64,000 nt of DNA from Tenuifilaceae bacterium CYCD (GCA_036322835.1 AP027304.1:248001-312000); one strand, 5' to 3'; positions 44,842 to 56,600 are shown, numbered from the stretch's first letter. The notes: generated from the letters alone by a model not told the origin. Program-made: numbers and translations.

Positions 44842-47256
44842 CTAGTACAATTTTGGATATCGCTTTGGATTGGCCTCGTGCATCAATTGATAAATTCCAT
44901 CAAACACATCCTCAGCATTAGGGTTTGAGAAATAGTCGCCATCGGTTGTATAAGCAGGGCGATGCTCCTTAGCCGTAATAGTTTTAGGTGCAGAATCCAA
45001 AAATTGATAGCCATTGCGCTCCTCAAGAACCTTCTGCATCATAAATGCAGTGGCTCCACCAGGGACATCCTCGTCAAAAAATACAACCCTACTGGTTTTC
45101 TTAATCGATTCTAAAATTAAATTCGGCAAATCGAAAGGGAGTAATGTTTGCACATCGATAAGTTCAACCGATATTCCAAACTCATCTAACTGATCAACCG
45201 CGTCTTGTGCGATCCTTACACAACTACCATAAGTTACAAGCGTAACATCTGTACCCAATTTTAATATTTCTGGAATACCAAGAGGAACTCTGTACTCACC
45301 AATGTTATCGGGGCGACGTTCCTTTAAACGATAACCATTCAATGGTTCAATTACTAATGCAGGATCATCGGATTCGAGCAAGGTATTATAGAAACCCGCA
45401 GCCTGAGTCATATTTCGAGGAACACAAACATAAATTCCACGTATTGAGTTTATCACCATGCTCAAAGGCGAACCAGAATGCCAAACGCCCTCCAGTCTAT
45501 GTCCTCGAGTGCTAATTATCATAGGAGCCATTTGTCCTCCCTTTGTTCTCCAACGTATTGTTGCAACATCATCGCTCATTGTTTGTAGAGCATAGAGTAA
45601 ATAGTCGAAGTACTGGATTTCGGTTACTGGGCGCAACCCTCTTAACGCTAAACCTAATCCCTGCCCAAGTATTGTGGCCTCACGAATTCCAGTATCGGTT
45701 ATTCTATTTTTCCCATACTTAGGCTGAATCCCCTCATACGACTGATTTACGCCTCCTATTCCACCAACATCCTCTCCAAAAGCAACAACCAAAGGATTTT
45801 TCTCGAAAATTTTATCCCAATTATCGCGAAGTATTTCACGGCCATTCACCATAGGTGAATTCTCCGAAAAAATAGGTTTAATCTCTTTCACTTTCCAAGC
45901 AGCCCTATTGGTTTCGCAGTATAAATCGGAGCTATACCTTTCGTGTCCATCCTTCTGATTCCGATCTAGCCATACACTTAAATCGGACTGAAGTTTCTCG
46001 CGCATTGTACAATCGGTACAAACATGGCGTAAAATTTTCTTTGCCGAACTCATGTTATCCTTTCGGATAGGGCTTTGAATTGCCTTAAGCTGATTGGTAA
46101 TAATTCCAACCTTATCGATATGCTCACGCTTGCACATACAGGAGCGATTATCAATTATCCGAATCAACTCATCTCGCTCCTTTTTAATCGGAGAAGTGTA
46201 TGCATCCCATGCCTTATCACGGGCTATTTTAGCATCGTTTATGGCTCTTTGCTCGGTTTCGGCGAGTTCTTGTTCTGTGGCAATATTTTCCTGTAAAATC
46301 CAATCGTGAAAGCGTTTATTACAATCAAACTCAGCCTCCCACTTCATCCGTTCTGGAGATTTATATCGCTCATGGGAACCGGACGTAGAGTGTCCCTGAG
46401 GTTGAGTAATTTCAGTAACATGGAATACCACTGGCACATGCTCTGTTCGAACTCGCTCAACACCTTCGGCAAAAGTTTTAAGCATAGATGGATAATCCCA
46501 GCCCTTAACCTTATAGAGATAAATTCCTGTTGAATCGCTCTTCCCCTTTTCGAAACCTTTAAGCAACTCAGATATGCTCCCCTTGGTAGTTTGATACTCA
46601 CGAGGAACTGAAATTCCATAGCCATCGTCCCAAACAGCAAGCGCCATAGGAACTTGCATTACTGCCGCAGCATTGATAGTTTCCCAGAAATGTCCCTCGG
46701 AAGTGCTGGCATCGCCAATGGTACCAAAAGCAACCTCATTGCCATTATTGCTGAACTCGCTGTATTTTGACAACTCCTTGTTATCCCTAAACAATTTTGA
46801 AGCCCATGCAAGACCCAACAAACGTGGCATTTGGCCTGCAGTGGGAGAAATATCCGGGGTACTATTACGCTGCTTGGTTAAATCTTTCCATGTACCATCG
46901 TCATTTAAACTGCGGGTTGCAAAGTGATTGTTGAAAGTACGACCTGCATTGCCAGGATTCAGTTTAACATCGGTTTGGCCGTAAAGCTGAGCAAAAAACT
47001 CCTGAGGCGAAAATGCACCAACAGCCATCATAAAGGTTTGATCGCGGTAGTAACCCGAACGCCAATCGCCATCGTTGTAAAACTTTGCAAGAGCAATCTG
47101 CGCTAACTCCTTGCCATCGCCAAAAATTCCAAATTTTGCTTTGCCCGTAAGCACCTCTTTACGTCCCAATAAACTTATTTGACGGCTAAGAGTGGCTAAA
47201 TAGTAATCGTTTAAAACTTCCTCCTTCGGAAATTGGTTTGTATTCTGTGTCGACAT
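44842..47256 (-). CDS. Fused alpha-beta E1 of a 2-oxoacid dehydrogenase
   Basis: An 804-residue fusion of the thiamine-pyrophosphate alpha and beta subunits of a branched-chain-type 2-oxoacid dehydrogenase. In the alpha half (residues 1-400) GTIGDASTSEGHFWETINAA is the TPP motif and GYGISVPREYQTTKG the phosphorylation-loop region. In the beta half (from about 465) VVAFGEDVGGIGGVNQSYEG, TEIQYFDYLLYALQTM and VVFFDEDVPGGATAFM are typical. No E2 or E3 gene is nearby. The substrate (2-oxoisovalerate, pyruvate or other) is not certain. Confidence 0.9.
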   Translation of the reverse strand: MSTQNTNQFPKEEVLNDYYLATLSRQISLLGRKEVLTGKAKFGIFGDGKELAQIALAKFYNDGDWRSGYYRDQTFMMAVGAFSPQEFFAQLYGQTDVKLNPGNAGRTFNNHFATRSLNDDGTWKDLTKQRNSTPDISPTAGQMPRLLGLAWASKLFRDNKELSKYSEFSNNGNEVAFGTIGDASTSEGHFWETINAAAVMQVPMALAVWDDGYGISVPREYQTTKGSISELLKGFEKGKSDSTGIYLYKVKGWDYPSMLKTFAEGVERVRTEHVPVVFHVTEITQPQGHSTSGSHERYKSPERMKWEAEFDCNKRFHDWILQENIATEQELAETEQRAINDAKIARDKAWDAYTSPIKKERDELIRIIDNRSCMCKREHIDKVGIITNQLKAIQSPIRKDNMSSAKKILRHVCTDCTMREKLQSDLSVWLDRNQKDGHERYSSDLYCETNRAAWKVKEIKPIFSENSPMVNGREILRDNWDKIFEKNPLVVAFGEDVGGIGGVNQSYEGIQPKYGKNRITDTGIREATILGQGLGLALRGLRPVTEIQYFDYLLYALQTMSDDVATIRWRTKGGQMAPMIISTRGHRLEGVWHSGSPLSMVINSIRGIYVCVPRNMTQAAGFYNTLLESDDPALVIEPLNGYRLKERRPDNIGEYRVPLGIPEILKLGTDVTLVTYGSCVRIAQDAVDQLDEFGISVELIDVQTLLPFDLPNLILESIKKTSRVVFFDEDVPGGATAFMMQKVLEERNGYQFLDSAPKTITAKEHRPAYTTDGDYFSNPNAEDVFDGIYQLMHEANPKRYPKLY

Positions 47257-47372
47257 AATCTAGTATGTTTATTGTTCTAACTTTTTGTAGTAAACAACAA
47301 CCAACCAAGAAGATTGTTCTACGACGTGGAAGACAAAAAAGATAAACTTGAAGAAAAATAGACCTACAAAAA

Positions 47373-47894
47373 CTATTCAAACATATTGTCTGGAATACTA
47401 GCAATGGGTATTTGGACTTTTGCCTTAATGGCTTTTTCTGCAAGGCCATTGGGGACTAGATAGCCATTTATAGTTACATTGCTTTCATCGACACTTACCA
47501 CTCCGTAAATAAACACATCGGCTATGCTCCCAGTAGAATTGAAAATACTTTCGTTTAGGTTAGAGTAAAATTTAAAACTCAAAGCCTGCGATAACCCCCA
47601 CCCCATTTCATCGAGCAGATGATTGATGCTAAACTGCTCAATCACTTTGAAGTTGACAGATTTCGCAAGGGATAAATTCATCTCGTTTTGTATTAACTGA
47701 TTAAACCGCGAAACCTTATCATCGGTAGATCGAAAATCGAGAATGGCTATATGAACCTTACAATTACTTGTATAATTCGACGTTAATTCAACAGTAAGCT
47801 GAGAAACTGCATTTTCAACGCTAGGATTAGTACACTTTCCTGGTACTTCTGGTGTATTTAGTAGAAAGAAAAAGGATATTAGCAAGTAGTGCAT
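47373..47894 (-). CDS. Secreted FlgO/CsgG-like protein of unknown function
   Basis: A 173-residue protein with a short signal peptide (MHYLLISFFFLLN). The mature part has VHIAILDFRSTDDKVSRFNQ, then FKVIEQFSINHLLDEMGWGL and IADVFIYGVVSVDESNVTIN. This succession (an early strand ending in DF, a VIEQ-like strand with a leucine-rich helix, then a strand with GxV) is the pattern of FlgO/CsgG-type domains. No lipobox is seen. It is about 116 bases upstream of the E1 gene and is preceded by a good promoter match. Function unknown. Confidence 0.7.
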   Translation of the reverse strand: MHYLLISFFFLLNTPEVPGKCTNPSVENAVSQLTVELTSNYTSNCKVHIAILDFRSTDDKVSRFNQLIQNEMNLSLAKSVNFKVIEQFSINHLLDEMGWGLSQALSFKFYSNLNESIFNSTGSIADVFIYGVVSVDESNVTINGYLVPNGLAEKAIKAKVQIPIASIPDNMFE

Positions 47895-47919
47895 TTTACG
47901 AAAAATGATGATTCCTTAA

Positions 47920-47949
47920 CAAATTTAATAGTATTTCTTAAATTTCAAA
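47920..47949 (-). promoter_or_regulatory. Promoter of the FlgO/CsgG-like gene
   Basis: On the minus strand TTTG (47946-47949), an 18-base spacer, then TAAATTTG (47920-47927) match the Bacteroidota pattern. The transcript start would lie about 20 bases before the ATG at 47894. Confidence 0.55.
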
Positions 47950-48065
47950 TTAAAATCGAAACTTTATCGACCAAAATGTGTTAATAAGCAAACACAAACT
48001 AAAAAACATTCTTTTTTTTGATAGCATCTTTTGAGAATCAACTAGTATTTTTGCAAGAAAACCGA

Positions 48066-48299
48066 ATGGAAATTATAAAATTAATAGCAGTAGCAGCAGT
48101 TATTTTGCTGATTGCCTTAACAGGCATGGCAGTTAGAATACTATTCCATAGAAGCCATAAGTTTCCTGAAACATCGGCTGGTCATAATAAAGAACTCAGG
48201 AAAAAAGGCATTAGCTGTCCCAAACACGAAGAAATAAAATGCTGGGGGAAAAAGCAAAATGGAGGCTGCGCAACTTGCTATGAGCACGCAAGAGATTGA
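48066..48299 (+). CDS. Small cysteine-rich single-span membrane protein
   Basis: A 77-residue protein from the ATG at 48066-48068, preceded by TATTTTTG at 48046-48053 (a -7 match), which supports this start over one 16 codons upstream. A membrane segment (IIKLIAVAAVILLIALTGMA) is followed by a basic loop and a tail with four cysteines (GISCPKHEEIKCWGKKQNGG, then CATCYEHARD). The layout is like NqrM but with different cysteine spacing. It precedes a second similar protein by 32 bases. Function unknown; a metal or cluster role is inferred. Confidence 0.7.
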   Translation: MEIIKLIAVAAVILLIALTGMAVRILFHRSHKFPETSAGHNKELRKKGISCPKHEEIKCWGKKQNGGCATCYEHARD

Positions 48300-48331
48300 T
48301 CAATTTTTAAGAAATAACTTTAAATAATATC

Positions 48332-48523
48332 ATGGCAATTTTAAAACTCATAATACTCTGCATCGTTTTAGTTGGCTTTGTATTCCTAGGGCTTTCGCTT
48401 AAGGTTCTGCTAGGAAAAACTAAAAAGACAGATTGTAATGCAGAAAACTCTGATGTTGGATACACCTGCGGCTGTGGAGGAGGCTCTAATTGTAGTACCA
48501 ATAACGCAAAAAAAGGATTCTGA
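48332..48523 (+). CDS. Small NqrM-like cysteine-rich membrane protein
   Basis: A 63-residue protein with one membrane segment (LIILCIVLVGFVFLGLSLKV) followed by KTDCNAENSDVGYTCGCGGG and SNC. NqrM (DUF539), which delivers iron to the Na+-NQR membrane subunits, has one N-terminal helix then a short glycine- and cysteine-rich tail of the GSCGGL...CDCDDPC kind, and this fits loosely. Its stop lies one base from the stop of convergent apbE, the flavin transferase that also matures Na+-NQR. The match is by layout, not by full sequence. Confidence 0.65.
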   Translation: MAILKLIILCIVLVGFVFLGLSLKVLLGKTKKTDCNAENSDVGYTCGCGGGSNCSTNNAKKGF

Positions 48524-48524
48524 A

Positions 48525-49529
48525 CTACTCCTTAATTTTGTTCTTCAAACCTTCGCTAAACCAAACCTTATACGCACCTGTACTGTCAGAGTATATTAAG
48601 TAAGCATCGGCACCATTGTGGGTTTCAATATAGTTTTTGCTCCAGTCGAGCCCCTTTACCATAAACGCGGTGGCCAAAGCATCGGCTCTAGCACCTGAAG
48701 GGGCTATTACGGTTGCGCTAAGCAACGAATTTAGTATAGGAAAACCCGTCTTGGGATTTACTGTATGTGAGTATTTTATTCCATCAACCTCTATAAACTT
48801 TCTATAATTGCCCGATGTTGCCAAACCCTTCCGATTGCTCAGGTATATTTTTGTTTGAATATTCTCGCCAGGCAAAGCATTCTCAACAGGTTTATCCAGC
48901 CCAACAACCCACTCTGTACCCCTAGAGTTAACACCATTTGCACAAACCTCACCTCCTATCTCTACTAAGTAGTTGTTTACATGTTTGCTTTCTAAAAATT
49001 TTGCAAACACATCGGCGGAATAACCCTGCGCAACAGCGTTAACATCAATCTGAATCTCTGGTTTCGATTTTATCAAATTCAACCCGTCCAGTTTGATCTG
49101 GTTCATTCCAATAAGAGGTAATAACGATCGTACTTTTGCCGAATCGATGCCCTTTGTTTTGTCCTTGCCAAAACCAATTGCCCGAATAACTGGCCCCACA
49201 GTAATATCAAAAGCGCCCTCGGATTCCCGGTAAATTGAATCGGAAATAATGATAACCTGAGCAAGTAGCGAATCAACCCAAATTTGGTCATTTCTATTAA
49301 CCCTTGAAATAATAGAAGTGTCGCTATAAATCGACATGGAGTGGTCAATAACTGTAAAAAGCGAATCGAAACTGGATGAAAAGTTTCGACCTAGGGAATC
49401 GTAGTAAACTATGCTATAGGTAGACCCTTGCGCAAAGCCATCTATTTTAATGTAATCCTTCGAATTATTTGTTGTGCACGATAGTAGTACGCTTGATATT
49501 ACTATCGCAGCCAAAAGAAATCGTTGCAT
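48525..49529 (-). CDS. apbE: ApbE-family FAD:protein FMN transferase (lipoprotein)
   Basis: A 334-residue flavin transferase that attaches FMN to threonine in Na+-NQR/Rnf-type subunits. The chosen ATG at 49527-49529 gives a lipoprotein signal (FLLAAIVISSVLLSC) and avoids overlap with the upstream porP gene; other ATGs lie at 49559 and 49574. AQGSTYSIVYYD, QIDVNAVAQGYSADVFAKFL, YLVEIGGEVCANG and YSHTVNPKTGFPILNSLLSA with the metal/FAD sites are typical. Location in the envelope fits the family. Two small cysteine-rich proteins sit convergently at its 3' end. Confidence 0.92.
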   Translation of the reverse strand: MQRFLLAAIVISSVLLSCTTNNSKDYIKIDGFAQGSTYSIVYYDSLGRNFSSSFDSLFTVIDHSMSIYSDTSIISRVNRNDQIWVDSLLAQVIIISDSIYRESEGAFDITVGPVIRAIGFGKDKTKGIDSAKVRSLLPLIGMNQIKLDGLNLIKSKPEIQIDVNAVAQGYSADVFAKFLESKHVNNYLVEIGGEVCANGVNSRGTEWVVGLDKPVENALPGENIQTKIYLSNRKGLATSGNYRKFIEVDGIKYSHTVNPKTGFPILNSLLSATVIAPSGARADALATAFMVKGLDWSKNYIETHNGADAYLIYSDSTGAYKVWFSEGLKNKIKE

Positions 49530-49543
49530 TTTTGTTGTTTTGA

Positions 49544-50524
49544 TTAGAAAGTTGGACATGGAATTGATTTCCATTTTTTCCGAGAATTAATCTTGAATTC
49601 GTAAATTATAGATACTTCATGCGATCCTCCCGAAGACAATCCCAAGCGGGAAATGGTAAAATCGTAACTATACCCTAAACTAATTTGCTCCAATTTATAC
49701 CCAACCATAAAAGCAAGAGCATCTATTCTCCTATCGAGTTTTCCTTTGGGCATTCCTCGCCACCATACACCAAAACTAATGGGCTCCGAGAACCAGTACA
49801 AGCCTAAATTAAGCTGCTTATATATATCCTGTATTTGCACGTTGAATGCAAAGGTTATGGATTCCTCTATTCTGCTCATCATAAAACCCTTGGTGATATA
49901 CCGGTAACCACCGTAAACCGATACCTTGTAGGGGATTCGCGAATTATCATCGTAGAACGAAGCTACCGGTTTAAGCATATGATCCCATGTTGCGCCAAAC
50001 CAAACATTATCGGAGTATGCCAGCATTGATGTTGCCACATCAATATCCCAAACTGCGGTATTTCCAGGCTGAGTAACAGAGGGCAGACCATCGGAGTAGA
50101 GCTGATCACCAAAAACTAGTTTACTAAAATCAATGGATATCTGTTGAAGATAAAAACCAAGTCCAGGACGAATATGCCAATCGCTTACCGGTGTGAAGTC
50201 GTAAGAATACAGAACCCCCAGCTTTGTGTTGGCCAAATTACCAGCACCGGCCTGATCGCGAAAGGCCACGACCCCAAGTCCGCTCTTAAATGCAATAAAA
50301 TTATGATCCCAAGTTAAACTATAGGTGTTATAGGCCCCTCGAATAGCCGACCATTGATTTCGGTAATTGGCAACCGTACGATACCCCGAAATTCCGCCAG
50401 CAAAGGATGGCGATAAATATAGAGGGCTTGCATAAAACTGAGTAAAATGCGCGTCTTGTGCATAAACACTTCCACAGCATAAAATCAGTAATACAGAAAT
50501 TATATGTTTTTTTAAATAGCTCAA
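49544..50524 (-). CDS. PorP/SprF-family protein (second copy)
   Basis: A 326-residue outer-membrane barrel with a signal peptide (VLLILCCGSVYAQ) and the family opening DAHFTQFYASPLYLSPSFAG, then VANYRNQWSAIRGAYNTYSL. It ends in CPTF, like the copy at 21499-22485. It lies 108 bases downstream of the giant PKD protein on the same strand, the arrangement of sprB-sprF, where SprF is needed for surface localisation of SprB. It is therefore the likely dedicated partner of that protein. Confidence 0.92.
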   Translation of the reverse strand: MSYLKKHIISVLLILCCGSVYAQDAHFTQFYASPLYLSPSFAGGISGYRTVANYRNQWSAIRGAYNTYSLTWDHNFIAFKSGLGVVAFRDQAGAGNLANTKLGVLYSYDFTPVSDWHIRPGLGFYLQQISIDFSKLVFGDQLYSDGLPSVTQPGNTAVWDIDVATSMLAYSDNVWFGATWDHMLKPVASFYDDNSRIPYKVSVYGGYRYITKGFMMSRIEESITFAFNVQIQDIYKQLNLGLYWFSEPISFGVWWRGMPKGKLDRRIDALAFMVGYKLEQISLGYSYDFTISRLGLSSGGSHEVSIIYEFKINSRKKWKSIPCPTF

Positions 50525-50632
50525 GTCTTTGTTATATAATACAAGTTGAATGTGCCATTTTCACAAAATCAAGACAAAAATATAAATAATCGTAAATAAT
50601 TAACCATCAGCATTCAACTATATGGATTAAAA

Positions 50633-53600
50633 TTACTTCAAGAGTGTCACACTTCCCTTGATATCAAAGGTTTTTCCATTGGTATATTTACCAATAGCCC
50701 TCCACATGTAGACCCCTAATTCAGCAGGTTTACCATCCGCAAAACCATCCCAACCAATATTTACATCATCAGAGGTAAATATTTGCTCACCCCAACGCGA
50801 GAATATCATTAACTTGTATTCGGCTACTCCATAATGATACGGATGGAATACTTCGTTCTTATAATCAATTTCATCATATACACCACCATTTGATGTACGG
50901 CCGGGTTTAAATGCATTGGGGAACTTAACCATTCCTGTACCCTCAACATAAACCGCAGGATTTTTTGAAATTGAATCAACACAAACATCATCACCATAAT
51001 CCATATAAACCCAGAGTGAGACTTTAAAGTTACCCAGTCCAGTGTAGGTATGCACTGGATCTTTATCGGTAGTTATGGTTCCATCCCCCATATCCCATAG
51101 ACTTCGGCTGAAATCAGTGGATAAATTGTATCCATGTACAGTTGCATCGGGGAGCATTACTCTAAAAGGATGAATTGCAAAGGCCGCTGTTGGATTTTGG
51201 TATACCCTGAAAACTCTGTAGAAAAATCTATTACCACCATCGCCTGTAACAGTAAGTTTGACAGTATAGTACCCGGGCTCAGTAAATGTATGAATTGGCT
51301 CTCTATCTGTGGACGTAGTCCCATCGCCAAATTCCCAAAGGTAAGAATCAGCCCAAAGTGAGGTGTTTATAAAGTGTACCTCCATGGGAGAACATGCGGA
51401 ATCGATATTGCTTTTGAAGAAAGCATTAGGATCGGCAGGGAGAAGGTAAACAAAGGTAGAGGTTGAATCCTTACAATGCGGACTATTAACCACGAGACTT
51501 ATATCGTACTTATAGTCATTGCTCTTTGGAGCCCACGAAAGGTAAGTATGAGTTCCGGGATCCCTCTCTAAAGAAAAAGTATTGTCACCAAATGTCCACG
51601 AATAACTCCAGCCATCTGGTGCTGGGTAAGTTTGATTCTCGACGGTAAAAGTTGCATCGGGGAACTTTTTCAGGGCAGGATCCATCGCAATATTTGCCAC
51701 CGGGGTTGCCCAAACCGTTACTTGCCGAACAGTATCGTCATAACAGTCGAAAACCGATGTAGCCTCCAGCTTAACATCAAACACCCTATCATTCTCGGTA
51801 ACATTGGTAAATCGATGCTTTGGTGCGGTTAACGATGAGGTCACGCCATCATCGAAGCTCCAGCGGTAGAAGTATGAGTTTATGGATGAGTTGTCAAAAG
51901 TAATCTCAAACGGATTGCAAGCCTCCCAGCCGGGATCGGCATTGTAGTTTGCCACCACTTCGGGGTAAACGTACACGGTTTGCGAAATTGAATCGTCGCA
52001 ACCAAACTCGGTTACCGTTCTGAGCTCTATCTCGTATGGCTCGGTATTACTACTGCTAAGATTATGGAACTCATGGTTCATATTAGCCATGCTAGTAGTG
52101 GTAGAATCACTTCCATCGCCAAAGGTATACACGTTGGTAAGATTAGTACCAATAGAGTTATTATCAATTTCAACCGGGAACGGAGGACATGAGATATACT
52201 CACCGGTTAGCTCCATTGCGGCAAATGGACGTGGATGAACAGTTACGGTATGCCGTATTGAATTCTCGCATCCATGCACACTAATAGCCCTTAGCAATAC
52301 GGAGAATGTGCTATCCTTTGTTTTTGATGTATTGATATACTGAATTGCGGGATTTGTGTCGAGCGAATTAACGCCATTCCCCAAATTCCAGTAGTATGTA
52401 TTGCTGCTATTGTACGAAACGGTTTGATTGGTTATAGTAACATCATGTGGATGACATCCTTCGAAATTAGCAGTGAAATCAGGGTAAATGTGAGGGAAAA
52501 CCCTAATTGGTAACTGCAGTTGGTCTACACATGCAGTATCGCTCACATAGCTGGCCCGCAAGGTTATTGTAGGAGATTGTATTACAGGTGGTGTATTTGT
52601 AGTATTAGTATATGTGTGCGAGGTTGGTTGCTCGGCATAGTACATTGGCGATCCATCGCCAAAATCCCAACTATACTTATACAGCGGCGATGTGGATGAA
52701 TTATTAAGATTAATATCCAGCGGCGTACAGCCCTCAAACTTATTCCACTGAAAATCGGCCTTAACCAAAGGATATACAGTGATAATAGTATCCTTTAAGC
52801 TTTTACAGCCGAACTGGTTTGTAGCCGTAAGGCTTATGGTAAAATCTTGCGATTTATCCTTATACACATGGCTAAAGTTGCGTGCCGCAGGGGTGGTTTC
52901 TACAGACGTTGCGCCATCGCCAAACTCCCATAAATAGGTAGATAAGCCTGACGAATTGTTGATAAAAGCCACTGGCAATGGATTACACCCAGAAACCCTG
53001 TCAATATCAAACTGAGATACCACACGGGGGTAAATTGTTACCATTTGCCTAATTGAATCAAGGCAACCGGTTATTGTATCTCTACTAACGAGTTTGATTG
53101 TATCGGTTAAAATATCGTTCAGTGTATTGTTATCAAAAAGATACGGGAATAAATTTTGATCGCGAGTAATAGTATCGCCATTAAAGTAAGTAGTCCAGAA
53201 ATACTTATTCCCATTGAGCGATGTATTGGTTAAATCGAGGCTAAAAGGCGTACACTGCGATTGCTGCGCAAATACAAACCCAGCCTCAACCTTAGGATGA
53301 ACAACAACCGGGATGATTTGTGTACGAGTACATCCCTTTGGATTAACCGCTGTTACCGCAACATTCCTTGTAATACTGCTTGAGTTCCTATTTATAAAAG
53401 TATGCTGAACATCGTCGAAAGCAGAACTTGCCCCCGATTGTCCATCATTAAAATCCCAGGTGTAATTTAAAGTACCACCCGACGAAAGGTTATCGAAGTT
53501 TATAGGCAAATCGGAACAAACCGCTGCAGGCAGGGGATCAAAGTTCAGCAACAACTCAGGCAGAACTGTTACAGTACGCGATGCAGTGGTGCTTGAACAG

Positions 53601-56600
53601 GTTTTTGCTCCATAGGTGGAACTTGCGGTTAAACCAACCGTGTAAGTTACATTGGAGTTAGGCAGCGTATTCTCCAATAGTTCAGTGAACGTGTTTTCGG
53701 TTCTTACCTTAGCAACACCTCCTGCTGTAGGCGTAAAATTCCAAATAAAGTTTGTGCCATTCAGCGAATTATTTGTTACTGACACCTGCACTGGTGTACA
53801 AATTGAGTCAATAGTCATGGTGTAATCGGCCACAATCTCAGGGAAAACAGTAACAGGGATTGTTGCCGGTGTAGCATTGGTACATCCAAGGCTATTGGTT
53901 GCAGTAAGGGTAACCGTTCTGGTTAAAGCCCCAGACGTTCTGTTCTCATAGCTATGCGTTACATCGTTCCGATTCGTAACATTCACCTGAGTTCCATCAC
54001 CAAAATCCCAGTTAAATGAAAGAGTTCCTCCTGTTGAATTATTATTAAAAATAATATCATCGGGAGCACAAACATTGTTCGATGATGCTGCATCAACAGA
54101 GAACGCTGAAACAACAACAGGATTTACACTAAACGTGTAAGTTGCTGCATCGGTACATCCATCACTATTGGTCAAGTTCAGTGTAACTGTTTTCGTAACC
54201 GGAAGTTCTGGATCGGCATTGGTGTACTCCATCACATAGTTCTCCCCCGCTGAAGAAACAAAGGTTCCACCATCCCAATTCCAGAAATAGGTTGTTCCAG
54301 ATTTCACCTGGCTGGCATCGGTTACCTGTAACCGCATGGGAGTACACGCATCTATAACAGAAACATTGAACGCAGCATCAACAGGAGGGTTAACCGTTAT
54401 GGTTGATGTTTTCTGATTGGAACAGCCATCGGTAGAGCGAGCCGTTAAAGTCAGCGTATAATCCTTGGATGACTCATAGCCGGGGTTAAGCAGCTGTTGG
54501 ATAACCGACTGATCAATAGAGCTAATATTAAATGTTCCACCATCGGTTAACTCCCAGAATACATTGGATAATACCGCAGCACTGCTATACAGCGTGGATG
54601 CATTCGTTATTGACAAATTGAATGGGCTACAGGTGGCAACAATTGGATCGGGAGGACTCCATTTTGCCTCAACCTCAGGGTAAACGGCAACCATTTTCAC
54701 TGCCGATGTATCGGCACAAGTTCCATTGCTGGCTATAAGTGTAATATTGTAGTACTGGGTAGAACCAGTTTCATTATCGCTTACGGTAATGGTTTGCGAA
54801 TCGCCAGTTGAGGTTACTCCGTTGATATCCCATGTATAGGTACCAGCAGTTGGAGGAGCTGCAATGGTGTAGGTTAACGGAGCACAGCCGGCTGCGTTGC
54901 TTAAGCTGAACTCAGCTTTAATCTCGGGCTGAACATTGATTATTTGCGAAAACATTGGAGCGTTACACCCAAAACGGTTCGATGCAACCAAGTCGACCTG
55001 AACAGGCTTTACGGCTGTAGAAGTATTGGTAAGCGTAAAGGACGGATCGGCAATAGTTGCTGCGCCCAAATCGCCAAACTGCCACTGGTAGTACTCGGTA
55101 TTGGTATAGGTTCCATCGAAATCCACATCAACAGGCGAGCATGCATTGGTATTTCCATTCAAATAGTAGGTAAAACTTGATGTTGCCTGTGGGTTAACAT
55201 AAACAGTACGGGTAACCGTGCTGGTACAACCCGCAGAGTTTTGTGCGGTTAACTTAATGGGTACGGTGTACTGGGTAAATGAATTATCCCACCCAGCCCC
55301 TGTGGGGTATGTATAGGTTTGGTTGGCAATATTCTTGGTGGTGTAATCAACACTTCCATCGTTATAAATATCCCATTGGAACACCGAAGAGCCTGCCGAT
55401 GATGCATTGGTTAAAGCAACGGTATGCGGAGAGCATCCCTCCTCGTCATCAATAGCCAAAACGGCCTCAACGTAAGGGTTAACCGTAATGTTAATTGGGC
55501 CTGCCGATGCAGAACAGCCCCACTGGTTATTGGCTGTAAACGTTACGGCCTGTGTTGTTGGGGTAGAACCATAATTCTCGAATGTGTACGATGTTGTTGT
55601 AATATTATCCACCGCGTTGATTCCAAAAAGCCAGTGGTACTCATCAGCGTTAGTAGTAGTTGCTGTGAAATTAACATCCAAAGGAGAGCATGCAGCATCG
55701 CCAACAATAGCACTGGTTATGCTTGCTGTGGCACGGGGATTAATAGTTACTGTTCGTTGAGCAACATCGGTACATCCTCCTGCATTTCTTACTCTTAACA
55801 ATAATGTGATCGATTCAGGCGAACCAGTCGAGTTCGTTCGCGAATAAGTCCAATCAGAACCTCCACTACTTTCATAAACTCCATCCCCATTCTTATCCCA
55901 ATCGTATTGGGTTATTCCCCCCTTGCTATCATTTACAACACCTGTGCTAAAAGGGGAACAGCCATCAACATCATCAATCACAAAACTGGCATCAAGATAA
56001 GGTTGAACATCAACATCAACCGTTTTGGTAACACTACAGTAATTCCACTGATCAGTCAAAGTGGCACTTGCTGTAAATGTTTTAGATGAAGTGGCAAAAT
56101 TGGAGTAGGTGTGCGAAGGTGTGGGACTTGCAGAACTTCCACCATCACCAAAATCCCAATGGTAATAGGCTGAGCCATAATTACCTGTTGGATTAGTTTG
56201 AAAATTAACCAACAATGGTTGACAATGGTTAGGGTCTGTAACTGTAAAACTTGGGCTAAGGTTAATGTAAGGATATACAACAACGCTATTGATAACAGTT
56301 TTAAAGCAAATCTCCTGATTATCGGCAACCTCAAGCATTATATAGTACCGGATAGTATCGGAAGTAGTGTTGGGGAAATTAAAAGAAACTACCTTGGCAG
56401 GGTCGGCATCGGCATCATTTCCACTTTTGAATTCAACCCATGGATTCATGGTATTTGTAACCTTATTCCACGACCTGTAAAACCATTTTCTATAATAATC
56501 TCCTGTTGACTCGTCTGTGAATGTAAATGCCGCTTTGGCCGTATCTGCTGGAAGTGCTTTTGTGGCACAAGCGCTAAATTTATCAGGTGAAAATGCTGGG

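Noticed and set aside
55424-55798. Cysteine-rich plus-strand frames opposite the PKD protein
   Set aside because: They are shadow frames generated by the repeated codon pattern of the PKD gene.
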